Positions 45,100 through 54,193 of a stretch of 64,000 bases of DNA are shown here, one piece after another; the first letter of the stretch is position 1; each line of letters starts with the position of its first letter. Where the stretch lies: contig NZ_ARQE01000003.1 of NCBI RefSeq assembly GCF_000382705.1, positions 512,188 to 576,187 of the forward strand. Reading direction: 5' to 3'. Source of the stretch: Aureimonas ureilytica DSM 18598 = NBRC 106430. GTDB lineage: Bacteria; Pseudomonadota; Alphaproteobacteria; Rhizobiales; Rhizobiaceae. The translations under genes and the position numbers were made by a program. The notes under the pieces are model-generated. The model was not told where the DNA came from and did not search any database. It saw nothing but the letters and a program-made list of their open reading frames with translations.

Positions 45100-46944
45100 A
45101 TGCCGCCCAACGCCCTCGCCAACCGAACCCTACAGGCGTTCGCTCTCGCCCGATGGGTGCTCTTCGTCCTGCCGATGGCGGCCGCCGTCGGTTCGGCCTG
45201 CGCCTTGTTCCTGTGGGCGCTCGACGTCGCGACGCGCACGCGCTTCGACAACCCGGTGCTCCTCTACTGGCTGCCCGTCGGCGGTCTTGCGGTCGGCCTC
45301 GTCTACCACTGGTTCGGCCGCTCGGCCGAGAGCGGCAACAACCTGATCGTCGAGCAGATCCACGAGCCCGGCGCGGGCGTGCCCTTGCGCATGGCGCCGC
45401 TGATCCTTGTCTCGACGGTCGCCACGCACCTGTTCGGCGGCTCTGCCGGACGCGAGGGCACGGCGGTCCAGCTCGGCGGGAGCTTGGCCTCCGGCTTCGG
45501 CAAAGCTTTGCGCCTCGAGTTGGGCGAGGTTCGCCTCCTGCTCATGGCCGGCATCGCGGCGGGCTTCGGTGCGGTGTTCGGCACCCCCATCGCCGGGGCG
45601 GTGTTCGCGCTCGAGGTGCTGACCGTCGGTCGCATCCAGTACGAGGCGCTGGTGCCCTGTCTCGTCGCGGCAGTGGTCGGAGATTGGGTCTGCCTCCAAT
45701 GGGGGATCGAGCACACCCACTTCCTGATCGGGTTCGGTGCCGACGGGCCAGGGTTCCGGCTCGATATCCTCTTGTTCGCCCAAGTTGCGATCGCGGGCGT
45801 CGCGTTCGGGCTCGTCAGCCAGTTCTTCGCCGAAAGCCTTCACGCCGTGCAGGGGCTGGTGAAGCGCGTCGTGCCGTTCGCGCCGCTGCGCCCTGTCCTC
45901 GGCGGTCTTGTCCTGATCGCGCTGGTCCATGCGCTCGGCACCCGCGAGTATCTCGGCCTAGGGGTCTGGTCGCCGAACCCGGCCGACGTGACGATCTCCG
46001 GCTTCTTCGATCCCGCCCGTTCCGATGCGTGGGCCTGGGCCTGGAAGCTTCTGTTCACGGTCGTCACGCTCGGCTGCGGGTTCAAGGGCGGCGAGGTCAC
46101 ACCCCTGTTCTTCATCGGCGCCGGCCTCGGGGCATCGATCGGCCACACGATCGGTGCGCCGGTCGACCTCTTCGCCGGGATCGGCTTTGTCGCCGTATTC
46201 GCAGGCGCCTCCAACACGCCGATCGCCTGTACCATCATGGGCATCGAACTCTTCGGCGCCGACAACGCCGTCTACATCGCGACCGGATGCTTCCTCGCCT
46301 ACGTCTTCAGCGGCCATTCAGGCATCTACCTGTCCCAGCGCGTCGGGGTGCCGAAGCTCGACCACGGCTTCGTGCCCCCCGACGTGTCGCTGCGCGAGGT
46401 GCGCGCCCTGCCGCGTCCCCGCCCGAACGTGTCGCTGCCCCGCCGACGCGCCCGTCCGGGTGTCGTCGTTCCGATCGTCTCTTATGCCACCGAAGGAACC
46501 ACCATGACCGACACCCACTACCTCATCCCGAGCGACGTCGGGATGCTGCGCATCTACCTGAGGCCACGCGACAAGGCGCCGGGATCGGGGCGCTTCGCCT
46601 CCTGGGGCGCCAAGCCGCTCTATCGTGAACTCGTGCTCCTGGCGAAGAAGGCGGGCATCGTGAACGCGGTCGCCCACCACACGCACTACGGCTTCAGCAA
46701 CCACGGCCCCGTGCAGCCCGAGGGTAGCGAGACGCCGAACCCCGAGCTGACGATGTGCGTCGAGCTGGTCGGCCATCGGCCGGACCTCGAGGCGTTCTGC
46801 CGACATCACGGCGCGCTGCTGCGCGACAAGGTGATCGTGTTCAAGCATATCGAGCGCTGGACGGTCGGGGCGGGCGACGGCGCGCTCGAGGAGAAGACGC
46901 CGGCCCCCGAGACCGACGACGTGGCCGTCGCCCGCGTCGGATAG
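45100..46944 (+). CDS. CLC-F-type fluoride/proton antiporter fused to DUF190
   Basis: A 614-aa protein. Residues 1 to about 440 are a CLC channel/antiporter. The ion-filter segment reads [10 protein letters not shown] (about 77-86) in place of GSGIP, and GREGTAVQ (117-124) has Thr where chloride CLCs have Pro; both are features of fluoride-specific CLC-F. Residues 469-614 are a DUF190 domain ([16 protein letters not shown] onward), a small family often beside crcB. The internal ATG at 46504 has its own ribosome site (GAAGGA), so DUF190 may also be made alone. The ATG at 45100 was preferred over a GTG at 45049. A fluoride riboswitch precedes it. Confidence 0.9.
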   Translation: MPPNALANRTLQAFALARWVLFVLPMAAAVGSACALFLWALDVATRTRFDNPVLLYWLPVGGLAVGLVYHWFGRSAESGNNLIVEQIHEPGAGVPLRMAPLILVSTVATHLFGGSAGREGTAVQLGGSLASGFGKALRLELGEVRLLLMAGIAAGFGAVFGTPIAGAVFALEVLTVGRIQYEALVPCLVAAVVGDWVCLQWGIEHTHFLIGFGADGPGFRLDILLFAQVAIAGVAFGLVSQFFAESLHAVQGLVKRVVPFAPLRPVLGGLVLIALVHALGTREYLGLGVWSPNPADVTISGFFDPARSDAWAWAWKLLFTVVTLGCGFKGGEVTPLFFIGAGLGASIGHTIGAPVDLFAGIGFVAVFAGASNTPIACTIMGIELFGADNAVYIATGCFLAYVFSGHSGIYLSQRVGVPKLDHGFVPPDVSLREVRALPRPRPNVSLPRRRARPGVVVPIVSYATEGTTMTDTHYLIPSDVGMLRIYLRPRDKAPGSGRFASWGAKPLYRELVLLAKKAGIVNAVAHHTHYGFSNHGPVQPEGSETPNPELTMCVELVGHRPDLEAFCRHHGALLRDKVIVFKHIERWTVGAGDGALEEKTPAPETDDVAVARVG

Positions 46945-46988
46945 CGTGTTCCGCAACGAAGTCCCCGTCTCAAAAGAGGAGTCACATC

Positions 46989-47426
46989 ATGAAACTCGCT
47001 CTTGCCTCCTGGCAGTTCTGGGCACTGTGTTCGGCGGGGTTCGCCGCCCTGACCGCGATTCTCGCCAAAGTCGGCGTCGCCAACATCGATTCCGATTTCG
47101 CGACGCTGATCCGCACCGTGGTGATCCTGTTCGTTCTTGCCGGCATCCTGGCCGTTACCGGGCGTCTGCAATGGCCGGGGGCGGTGTCGGGACGGACCTA
47201 CCTGTTCCTGGTCCTTTCCGGGCTGGCCACGGGCGGCTCGTGGCTCTGCTACTTCCGCGCCCTGAAGATGGGCGATGCGGCCCGCGTCGCACCGATCGAC
47301 AAGCTGAGTGTCGTTCTGGTGGCGATCCTCGGCGCACTGTTCCTCGGCGAACGGCTATCTGGCCCGAACTGGTTGGGCGTCGGGCTCATCGCGGCGGGGG
47401 CCGTGCTGGTCGCGTACCACGGGTGA
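46989..47426 (+). CDS. EamA/DMT family small transporter
   Basis: A 145-aa protein with about five membrane helices and a single EamA domain (WQFWALCSAGFAALTAILAK at the start; PIDKLSVVLVAILGALFLGE and LIAAGAVLVAYHG at the end). This half-size form probably acts as a dimer. The substrate is unknown. It lies 44 bases after the CLC-DUF190 gene on the same strand, so it could be part of the fluoride-responsive transcript. Similar single-domain EamA genes are found beside CLC and DUF190 genes elsewhere, from memory. Confidence 0.82.
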   Translation: MKLALASWQFWALCSAGFAALTAILAKVGVANIDSDFATLIRTVVILFVLAGILAVTGRLQWPGAVSGRTYLFLVLSGLATGGSWLCYFRALKMGDAARVAPIDKLSVVLVAILGALFLGERLSGPNWLGVGLIAAGAVLVAYHG

Positions 47427-48085
47427 TGCTTCCGTTGCTGCAATTGAGTTGATGTCAGGTAGTCGACCGACACTCCCTTAAATTGGGCAGGAAGCTTTTT
47501 ACTCAGATGCGTCACTGAGAGGTACGTTACGCTGACTAAAATCCGGCGTCCGCGTCATACTGATGGTGTGCGACATTAACCGGACCGCTTGTCAACAATT
47601 TGCGGCGTAGAAGGACGTTGCACGGACGACCGGCAGATGCCCCCTGGCGAAGCCGACGCAGGACTCAGAGCACCGGAGCGGCCGGCACGGCTGCGGGAGT
47701 TCTCGGCTGCGAGACCGGTTCTCGGGGTAGCCGCAGGAGCGCCGCCGCAGACAGGCGCGGGACCGACTGCCCCCGGCGAGCAGGCAATAGTCCCGTGAGG
47801 GGCCTCCCCCGTCCCGCCGGCCCCTAGGCGGGGCGCTGCCCGGCACGAGGGCGGCGGGGACCGCGAGGACGTGCCCGAGGCCGTCTGAAGAGGCCGGAGC
47901 GTTCTGGAGGCTTCTGTGCGAGCCGCCAGAACGACGAAGTGAGGTTGGGCGGCACATTCCTACCCCTTGAAACTTCCGTCGCTCTTAAGGGCCTTCCTGC
48001 GAGCCGCGAGAGCGGTGAGTCCTTGCCGGGCGGCATCGGACCACCCCGTCGAGTCCTTGCGGCGAGAGGGTGCCGGGCGGCCGTT
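47427..48085. other. Gene-free segment with putative element end
   Basis: These 659 bases hold no frame I can support on either strand. They contain TGTGCGACATTAA (47567-47579), nearly identical to the comM junction, then TTGTCAACAATTT (47589-47601), whose reverse complement recurs at 59.9 and 61.6 kb. I take this as the left boundary of the plasmid-like module. The part from about 47,800 to 48,085 is GC-rich and unremarkable. Confidence 0.5.
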
Positions 48086-48559
48086 TCAGATGCCCGCCAG
48101 ACTGCGCTTGCCCATCCCGCGAACAGCGAACCCCCCGGCGAGGGTTTCGCTCCCCTCGACGGGTTCACCGGACACCGCGGCGAGAAGGCATCGGCCGCGG
48201 GCGCGCCAGTCCGACAGGCAGCGCTCCGGGGCGCGGTCGGCGGCGACGAATAGGCGCCGCCATGCCGACAGGTCGTCGTCGGCGAGCGTGACGAAAACCG
48301 CCTGTAAGGCGTCGTCGCGTGCCACCGTGAGGTCCCGGCCAAGGACCGCGCACCACGGCTCGCCCGGCTGGCGGGTCCGCCGCCACGGCCGGCCGGAGGT
48401 AGTGGCCTCGGCCTCACTACCGGCGAGGGTCCATGCGCGGAGGCGGTCGTCGTAGATGACCCACTCCGCAGCGGTGCGTCCGGCGGCACGCTCGCGGGTG
48501 TACCGCCGGAGCGCGACGGCATCCCGGCGAGATTCGAGGATGGCGGTCGCGCCGGTCAC
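48086..48559 (-). CDS. Hypothetical protein translationally coupled to the relaxase
   Basis: A 157-aa protein starting at a GTG that overlaps the relaxase stop (GTGA). It has the coding character of its neighbours and several plausible helices (ILESRRDAVALRRYTRERAA, then WVIYDDRLRAWTLAGSEA and a Trp-containing ALQAVFVTLADDDLSAWRR). No family is recognised. Its place right after a MOBQ relaxase suggests a role in mobilization or its control. There are no membrane segments. Confidence 0.6.
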   Translation of the reverse strand: MTGATAILESRRDAVALRRYTRERAAGRTAAEWVIYDDRLRAWTLAGSEAEATTSGRPWRRTRQPGEPWCAVLGRDLTVARDDALQAVFVTLADDDLSAWRRLFVAADRAPERCLSDWRARGRCLLAAVSGEPVEGSETLAGGFAVRGMGKRSLAGI

Positions 48560-50391
48560 GTCGGCCGCCGCTCGTAGTCGTCGGCCGGGGCCGGGACGTC
48601 GGGCTGCGCGACGACGGTTGCCGCTTTCGGGTCTCGCTCCAACTCGACCTTCCCGAGCTTGCGGAAGGCCGGGAGCGAGGCCGTCACCTCCTCGCGGGCG
48701 GACTTGGCGAGTTCCGCCCGCTGGTCGTCGTCCAAGTGCGAGGCGACGAAAGCCCGGAGGTCGGGGTCCAGCTTGCGCAGCGCAGCCACGTCGCCGGCGG
48801 CGGCGGACAAGAGGACATCGGCCTCGCGGGTCTCGCTGCGCACCGCGCGGAGTTTCGTCGCGGTGTCGGCGACGGAACCGGACTCGGCTGCCCAGGCTGC
48901 CGCGACGGCGGGCGGCGGGACGTAGCCTGCGAGGTCGACGCCCTGGCGCTGGCACTCCGTCCAGAGTCTGGCCTGCGCTTCCGGAGGCCATGGACCATCG
49001 AGCTCAAGGGTGCTGCCCCAATCCTCGGCGGCCTTGCTCGCGAGGGCGCGCAGCGCGGCGTCACTGACCGGCCCGACGAGGTCCACGTGGTCGCCGGAGT
49101 CCAAGAGGCGGCTGCGTCCGCCGAGGCCGACGCGGACCCCGGCAGGCGACTCCACCACGTCGGCGAATCCGCGGCGCCTCCAGCGATCGGCGAGACTGAT
49201 CGCCTCGTCCTCGGGCATGCTGCCCTTGCGGCGGCCCTTGCCCGGCTTCTTCGCCGCAGCGGTGCGCGCGAGGCGGTCGATGCCGTAGCCCGTCGACTCG
49301 CCGATGGCCTCGGCGAGGGCGGCGGCAGCCGGGCTGCGCGCCCCCCAGACGGTCACGGTGCCGGACTCGTCGTCGCTCTCGACCCATGCGCCGTCGCGGA
49401 GCAGCGCGCGGGTGCGGCGCGGGTCGCGCACATCGACCATGTAGAGCGCGGCTGCCGTGTCGGGCGCGAAGTCCGCGTCGGGGAAGCGGTCGCGGAGGAT
49501 TCCGAGCTTGTAGTCCTGCTGGTGTGGGGCCTTCGTCTTGCGGTCGGGAGCGCGGGCGAATCCGCGTGCTTTCAAGGCCATGTCCATCTCCGTTCGGGTG
49601 AGTTCGTTGTCCAGCTTCTGGGTCTCGCGGATTCCCGCGACGACGGCGGTTCGTCGATCATGTCGATGCCGCGTTCGGACCGCGGCCATGCGGCGCTCGC
49701 CCATGGGCGGCTCGGGGGTCCGGGGATCGCCGCGGGCCGCATAGCTCCGGTGGTCCGCGCGCCGCTTAGAACCAGCGGCGCGAAGGTGCGCGTTGATGAC
49801 CCCGGCGATGCGCTCGCGCTCGCGCGTCAGGGCATCACCTCGGGCGCCGCCGCCGTGGCTCCCGCCGGACGTCAGGAGGGCGTTGACGGCCTCGTTGCGT
49901 TTCGCCGCGAATCCGGTCGGGGACGCGGGGTCGAGCTTGCGGACCGTGAGGAGCATGTGGACGTGCGGCTGCTCGCCGCGATCGGCTGCACGCGGCTCGT
50001 GGAGGGCCACGTCGGCTACGGCCCCGACCGCGAGATAGGGTTCCGCAACGTCGGCGATGAACGCGCCCCACGCGCTGCGCGGAAGGTCCCGGGGGATCGC
50101 GACTTGGAGTTCGCGGGCGGTCTGGGCATCGCGGCGGCGCTCGGCGAGTTCGACGCGCGACCAGAGCTGTTCGCGGTCGAAGACCCAGGCGGGCGCCTCG
50201 GCGGGAGCCATGACGTAGGAATCAGTTACGGCGCGCTTGCGGGAGTAGTCCCACACCTGACCGGTGCGGGCGTCCGTCAGGCGGGCGGCGGCACGGTAGG
50301 CGGCGGCCGCGACCGCGCTCTTGCCGCGCGATCGCTGGATGACCGACGCCCGGATGTGGCACAGGGCCTCGTGGTCGCGGAGCGAGGTCAT
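48556..50391 (-). CDS. mobA: MobA/MobL family (MOBQ) relaxase
   Basis: A 611-aa relaxase that nicks oriT and leads the strand into the recipient. The N-terminal domain (about 1-200) has SRGKSAVAAAAYRAAARLTD with the probable catalytic Tyr32, and the metal-binding HUH residues His131, His143 and His145 (PHVHMLLTV). The middle and C-terminal parts are Arg/Ala-rich with no clear primase or helicase motif, unlike the longer RSF1010 MobA. It overlaps the genes on both sides by four bases. A matching oriT lies 0.8 kb to the right. Confidence 0.9.
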   Translation of the reverse strand: MTSLRDHEALCHIRASVIQRSRGKSAVAAAAYRAAARLTDARTGQVWDYSRKRAVTDSYVMAPAEAPAWVFDREQLWSRVELAERRRDAQTARELQVAIPRDLPRSAWGAFIADVAEPYLAVGAVADVALHEPRAADRGEQPHVHMLLTVRKLDPASPTGFAAKRNEAVNALLTSGGSHGGGARGDALTRERERIAGVINAHLRAAGSKRRADHRSYAARGDPRTPEPPMGERRMAAVRTRHRHDRRTAVVAGIRETQKLDNELTRTEMDMALKARGFARAPDRKTKAPHQQDYKLGILRDRFPDADFAPDTAAALYMVDVRDPRRTRALLRDGAWVESDDESGTVTVWGARSPAAAALAEAIGESTGYGIDRLARTAAAKKPGKGRRKGSMPEDEAISLADRWRRRGFADVVESPAGVRVGLGGRSRLLDSGDHVDLVGPVSDAALRALASKAAEDWGSTLELDGPWPPEAQARLWTECQRQGVDLAGYVPPPAVAAAWAAESGSVADTATKLRAVRSETREADVLLSAAAGDVAALRKLDPDLRAFVASHLDDDQRAELAKSAREEVTASLPAFRKLGKVELERDPKAATVVAQPDVPAPADDYERRPT

Positions 50392-50882
50392 GGCGCCGCT
50401 TCGCGAAGATCGAGCCTACGGAGAAGCCCCTCGCCGGCCTGCGAGGCCGGGGTGAGCCACAGGCCGGCGGTGCCGACCTTCAGTGCGATGCGATCGCCAT
50501 GCGCGATCGCGCGGACCCCGAACGATGCCAAGGACTCGTCCATCGACCGGACCATGTACCCGTGCCCGAGGCGCCAGTTGTACGTCAGGAGGTAGACGGC
50601 GCTGGGCCTCGGCTCGTTGTGCATGGACGCGATGCGGTTGCCGACGAGCGAAGGCAGCCCCGCCGCCATGAGCTCGGAGTAGGTCGGCCCGGTCAGGTAC
50701 GTCGCGCCGGGACGTAGGGCGAGCATCCCCTCGGCCGTCCATTCCGGCGCTGCGGGGGCGGGCGGCATGGGCGCGGACATCGCCTCGATCGGCACGAGCT
50801 TGCCCCGGAAGACGTAGTCGGCGGCGCTCGTGGGCGGTGCGGTCATGAGGACTGCGGCAGCGAGGAGGAGCGCTGCTCTCAT
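50388..50882 (-). CDS. Secreted hypothetical protein before the relaxase
   Basis: A 164-aa protein with a signal peptide (MRAALLLAAAVLMTAPPTSA, mature end ADYVFRG). The mature part is rich in Pro and Gly near its start and contains TYLTGPTYSELMAAGLPSL and VYLLTYNWRLGHGYMV. I do not recognise the family. The stop overlaps the relaxase start (ATGA), and its own start overlaps the preceding gene, so it is part of a tight mobilization operon. An envelope role during transfer is possible. Confidence 0.6.
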   Translation of the reverse strand: MRAALLLAAAVLMTAPPTSAADYVFRGKLVPIEAMSAPMPPAPAAPEWTAEGMLALRPGATYLTGPTYSELMAAGLPSLVGNRIASMHNEPRPSAVYLLTYNWRLGHGYMVRSMDESLASFGVRAIAHGDRIALKVGTAGLWLTPASQAGEGLLRRLDLREAAP

Positions 50883-51112
50883 CGGTTGCCCCCTGCACCG
50901 TAGTCCAGCGCCGCGAGCGTGGCGTAGAGCCTCGCGCAACGAACGCGGTACTCGGGGTCTACGACGGCTGCGGCCGTCTGCACGTATGTTGCGGCCTCGG
51001 CGAGGTCGTCCGCGCTCGCGGTGCCGGAGGCCAGGAGGTCCGCCTGGTACTCGCAGGCGAGCGCGTAGCGCGACCGGGCCGCGTCCTCAAGTCTCGTCAG
51101 AATGTCGTCCAT
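50879..51112 (-). CDS. Small helical hypothetical protein, first gene of the relaxase operon
   Basis: A 77-aa soluble protein, mostly helical (MDDILTRLEDAARSRYALAC and ADDLAEAATYVQTAAAVVD), with a ribosome site GGAGGG before the ATG at 51112. It is the first gene of the minus-strand operon leading into the relaxase and starts only about 40 bases from the putative oriT. By position it could be an auxiliary relaxosome protein, but no DNA-binding motif is clear. Confidence 0.5.
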   Translation of the reverse strand: MDDILTRLEDAARSRYALACEYQADLLASGTASADDLAEAATYVQTAAAVVDPEYRVRCARLYATLAALDYGAGGNR

Positions 51113-51153
51113 GTCGTCCCTCCACGCCGGCGACGGGGAGGACCAGCCCCGCA

Positions 51154-51190
51154 GGGCGCGACGTTCGCAGAACGTATAATCGCGCCCTTC
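51154..51190 (+). other. oriT: Putative oriT nick region (RSF1010/Ti type)
   Basis: A 6-bp hairpin (acgttc 51161-51166, gaacgt 51170-51175) is followed by ATAATCGCGCCCTTC (51176-51190). This matches the nick region of MOBQ origins: RSF1010 has a hairpin followed by TAAGTGCG/CCCT, and the Ti plasmid ACGTATAATTGCGCCCTT. An outer inverted repeat (gggcgcga 51154-51161, tcgcgccc 51180-51187) encloses it. By analogy the nick falls within GCG/CCC near 51184 on the plus strand. It lies between the relaxase operon and the traD-like gene. Confidence 0.8.
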
Positions 51191-51411
51191 GGGTTCTCCC
51201 GGTTTCCCCACGCAGAGCGTCAGGCGCCGATTTGCGCGACGCAAGCCGACGCCGAACCATGGCTGTCGGGCGCTCCGCGTGGGTGCCTGCGGGCCGCACG
51301 AAACCTCGCAAAACTGGCGGTTGGCCCGCTCGGAGCGGAAGAGTTTTCCGATCCGCGCTTCGGATTCCGCCGGCGGCGATGAGTCGATCGGCACGAACGG
51401 GAGGACACCGC

Positions 51412-51684
51412 ATGGCACTCGACCTCAACCGGCTCGCGCAGAAGAAGGCGCGCCTCGAAGCGGCCCTCGCCAGCGCGGACACCGCGCTCCGGGAAGCTCG
51501 CCGCCGCGACGACACGAGGCGCAAGGTCGTCCTCGGCGGCGCCTTGCTCGCGGCGCTGCGCGACGGCACTGCGCCGGACTGGATTCTGTCGGCGCTGGTT
51601 GGTCGGATGCAGCCGCGGGACGCGGCCTTGTTCGCCGACATGGCGAGAGGTCCCGTGCCCGAGTTCGAGGGGGCGGGACAGTGA
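51412..51684 (+). CDS. TraD/MobC-like relaxosome accessory protein
   Basis: A 90-aa protein. An N-terminal helix with KKARLEAALASADTALREAR is followed by RRRDDTRRKVVLGGALLAAL, the core of the small TraD family of Ti-type plasmids (not the F-plasmid coupling protein). Such proteins assist relaxase loading at oriT. It has a ribosome site (GGGAGGAC) and lies about 220 bases right of the nick, divergent from the relaxase operon. It overlaps the DotA/TraY gene by GTGA. Confidence 0.75.
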   Translation: MALDLNRLAQKKARLEAALASADTALREARRRDDTRRKVVLGGALLAALRDGTAPDWILSALVGRMQPRDAALFADMARGPVPEFEGAGQ

Positions 51685-53795
51685 GCCCGGCTGACCTCCT
51701 GAAGGAACCGCCCGCGACGGACGTGGGGTGGCGGATCGTCACCACCATCCTGCCGCTGTCGTCGGACACCACGGCGTTCGCGACCGTCGTCCGCTACCTC
51801 TCGGCCGGCCTGCTCGTCGTCGCCTGCGGCGTTCTCTCCTACGCCCTGCTGTCCATGGTCCTGCGCGCGGCCGAGCGCGGCGAGGCGCTGTCCGAGCGCC
51901 AGTCGGGTGCGGCGGCGATGATCCGCGTCGTCCTGGGCCTCGGGTGCCTCGTGCCGGTCGCGGGCGGCCTGTCCGTCGTCCACTACGTGCTGCGGGACGG
52001 GTTCGCGCGGCCGGGCCTCAACATGGCGAACGCGGCCGCCGCCGGCGCGGCGGAGTACGTGCTGCGCGACGGGCATCCGCTCTCGCCCGTGTCGGCGAAC
52101 GGCCGGGACGTCGTGCTCGCGGTGATCGAGTCCGAGGTCTGCGCGCAGGCCTATGCCGCCGCGCGGGCGAACCAGATGATCGAGGGCGACGGGGCGGCGG
52201 TGCTGCCCCCGCCGGCCGGCATGGATGTCGTCTCGCCGGCTCGTGCAAGCTGGTTCCCGTGGGGCGAGGACCAGCCCGCGCGGGTGACGGGCTACGCGTG
52301 GTCGTGGGGTCCGGCCTGCGGGTCGCTGTCGCTGTCGACGGCGGACGCGTTCGGCGCCGGAGAGTTCGGTCACGCGCGGCGTGCGGCGGTCGCCGCGGTA
52401 ATCTCGGAGGCCCGCGCGATGGCGTGGATTCCGCGGCTCGCGGAGGCGGTCAAGACGCTGTCCGAGACCCATGTCGCGGGGCCGGACGCGGAGACGGCCT
52501 ACGCGCGGCTCGGCTACCTTCGAGAGGGCGTCGATGCCGCGCTGCGCGAGGCCGGCGAGCGCTACGACCGGGGCCTGTCGGCGGTGGCCGCCAAGCTCTC
52601 GAACGGCGACGACGGCGACATGCGCACGCTCGTCCTCCGGGACATCGAGGAGCGGGGCTGGTACGCGCTTGGGAGCTACTACCGGACCTTGGCGCACTCG
52701 TCGCTCGTGTCCGCCGAGGCCGTCGCCGAACGCGCGGAACGCACCAAGCCGGACCCTGCGGCGTGGGAGACGCTGGACGGGGCGGTCGGAACTGCCCTTG
52801 CGACGTTGGACGGCCAGCTACGGCGTGGAACCGCGCTCGCCGCCCTCTCGACGAGCGAGGCGCTGACGGGGGACGCGGCGCAGGGAAGCAACCTCCTGTC
52901 GGCGGTCGTGGAGTCGATCACACTGCCCGTCACCGACTACCTGACGGGGTACGACGGCGTGCGCGTCGATCCCATGGGGGACCTGATGTCGCTCGGGTCC
53001 CTGCTGCTCGTGTCTGGGCAGGCAGCCTGGGCCACGGCGCTTGTCGCCTATAGCGGCAGCGCGGTGTTCGGCGGGATCGGCGGCGGCCTGCTCGACTTCG
53101 TGATGCTGGCTGGCTGGCCGCTGATCGCGGGCGCCGTCGTCGTCGGGGCGATGCTCTGCTACCTCGTGCCGCTCGTCCCGTTCATCTACATGACGTTCGC
53201 GCTGGCCGCATGGGCGTGGGAGGTCGTGAAATCGGCGATCGCGGTTCCGATATGGGCTTTCCTACACGTGAGGCTGGACGAGCCGGAGCTCGTCGGACAG
53301 GCGCAGCGTCAGGGCTACGTCTCCCTGCTGGTCGGCGTGATGCTCCGACCGATCGTGACCGTCGGCGCCTTCGTCGCCATGCACATGATGAACGCGGTGA
53401 TCCTCAACGCCTTCCTGGAAGGCTACAACGCCGCCTTCAAGTCCTCGCAGGCGGGCCAGACGATCGGGGCGGTCGGGGTGATCGTGTCCGTCGTCGTGAT
53501 GCTCTACGTCCAGTGGTCCATCATCCAGTGGTCGTACCGGATGGTCACGCAGATGCCCGCCAAGGTCGCCGAGTTCATCGGCTACAGCGCCTCGTCGTGG
53601 GGCGACGACGACGCCGGGAACACGGTCGTCGCCGGGGTCACGGGCGGCGCCCGCCACGTTCCGAAGCCGGGCGGCGGAGGGTCCGGCAGGACGGGCGGCG
53701 GGTCAGAGGACGGCGGGCACGGCGCGAAGGCCGGGATGAAGCTCGGGGCGAAGGCTGCGGCGACGGCGGCCGGCGGCCCCGGAGCGGCGGCCTAG
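51681..53795 (+). CDS. DotA/TraY family inner-membrane protein
   Basis: A 704-aa protein with membrane helices near the N-terminus (ATVVRYLSAGLLVVACGVLS), a large periplasmic loop (about 100-400) and five or six helices in the C-terminal half (GGLLDFVMLAGWPLIAGAVV, LVPLVPFIYMTFALAAWAWE, GVMLRPIVTVGAFVAMHMMN). This order fits DotA of type IVB secretion and TraY of IncI plasmids. No other Dot/Icm or Tra gene is seen, so it stands alone. The tail is Gly-rich and ends in a basic segment. It may aid pair formation or exclusion with a resident system. Confidence 0.82.
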   Translation: MSPADLLKEPPATDVGWRIVTTILPLSSDTTAFATVVRYLSAGLLVVACGVLSYALLSMVLRAAERGEALSERQSGAAAMIRVVLGLGCLVPVAGGLSVVHYVLRDGFARPGLNMANAAAAGAAEYVLRDGHPLSPVSANGRDVVLAVIESEVCAQAYAAARANQMIEGDGAAVLPPPAGMDVVSPARASWFPWGEDQPARVTGYAWSWGPACGSLSLSTADAFGAGEFGHARRAAVAAVISEARAMAWIPRLAEAVKTLSETHVAGPDAETAYARLGYLREGVDAALREAGERYDRGLSAVAAKLSNGDDGDMRTLVLRDIEERGWYALGSYYRTLAHSSLVSAEAVAERAERTKPDPAAWETLDGAVGTALATLDGQLRRGTALAALSTSEALTGDAAQGSNLLSAVVESITLPVTDYLTGYDGVRVDPMGDLMSLGSLLLVSGQAAWATALVAYSGSAVFGGIGGGLLDFVMLAGWPLIAGAVVVGAMLCYLVPLVPFIYMTFALAAWAWEVVKSAIAVPIWAFLHVRLDEPELVGQAQRQGYVSLLVGVMLRPIVTVGAFVAMHMMNAVILNAFLEGYNAAFKSSQAGQTIGAVGVIVSVVVMLYVQWSIIQWSYRMVTQMPAKVAEFIGYSASSWGDDDAGNTVVAGVTGGARHVPKPGGGGSGRTGGGSEDGGHGAKAGMKLGAKAAATAAGGPGAAA

Positions 53796-53822
53796 GTGCT
53801 CGAGGACGCGGCAGACATGCGA

Positions 53823-53847
53823 AAGGGCGCCCCATGCGGGCGCCCTT
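53823..53847. terminator. Terminator between DotA/TraY and the minus-strand array
   Basis: A perfect 10-bp stem (aagggcgccc 53823-53832, loop catgc-type, gggcgccctt 53838-53847) lies 27 bases after the DotA/TraY stop, between convergent transcripts. The A and T ends give a weak U-tract in both directions. Confidence 0.7.
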
Positions 53848-53874
53848 CGTCGTTCCCGGCGAACCCTGCCGGCC

Positions 53875-54024
53875 TTAGCCGTAGAGGGCCTTCCAGACGG
53901 CGTAGACCACGACGGGGGCGCTCAGGAGCATGACGGGCGGCAGGGCCATCAGCCCCATGACCGCCAGCGCGCGGACCCAGCGGCTGCGGATGCCTGCGGT
54001 GATCTGGATGGCTGCCTGTCCCAT
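53875..54024 (-). CDS. Very small membrane protein
   Basis: A 49-aa protein with an Arg-containing start and a long hydrophobic helix (WVRALAVMGLMALPPVMLLS, then VVVYAVWKALYG). A ribosome site (GAGGAA) lies before the ATG at 54024. It is the last gene of the minus-strand series. The family is unknown. Confidence 0.55.
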   Translation of the reverse strand: MGQAAIQITAGIRSRWVRALAVMGLMALPPVMLLSAPVVVYAVWKALYG

Positions 54025-54193
54025 GGTCGTTTCCTCGATCTGCTGGCCGCCCCGGCGGCCGTTCCGGCCTCGACCAGCGGCATCCCGGCCGGGGGTAGCT
54101 GCCTCGCCGACGTGTCGGCGACGCTCGCGCTTGGGCATCGGCGCCCGCGACCGAGGATGCCGTAGAGGCGTTACGGAACGGCGTCCAGGCGGC

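Noticed and set aside
47824..48522. A 232-codon minus-strand frame beside the relaxase
   Set aside because: Ser/Arg/Pro-rich with no motif; the overlapping 157-aa frame starts inside the relaxase stop (GTGA) and has normal protein composition.
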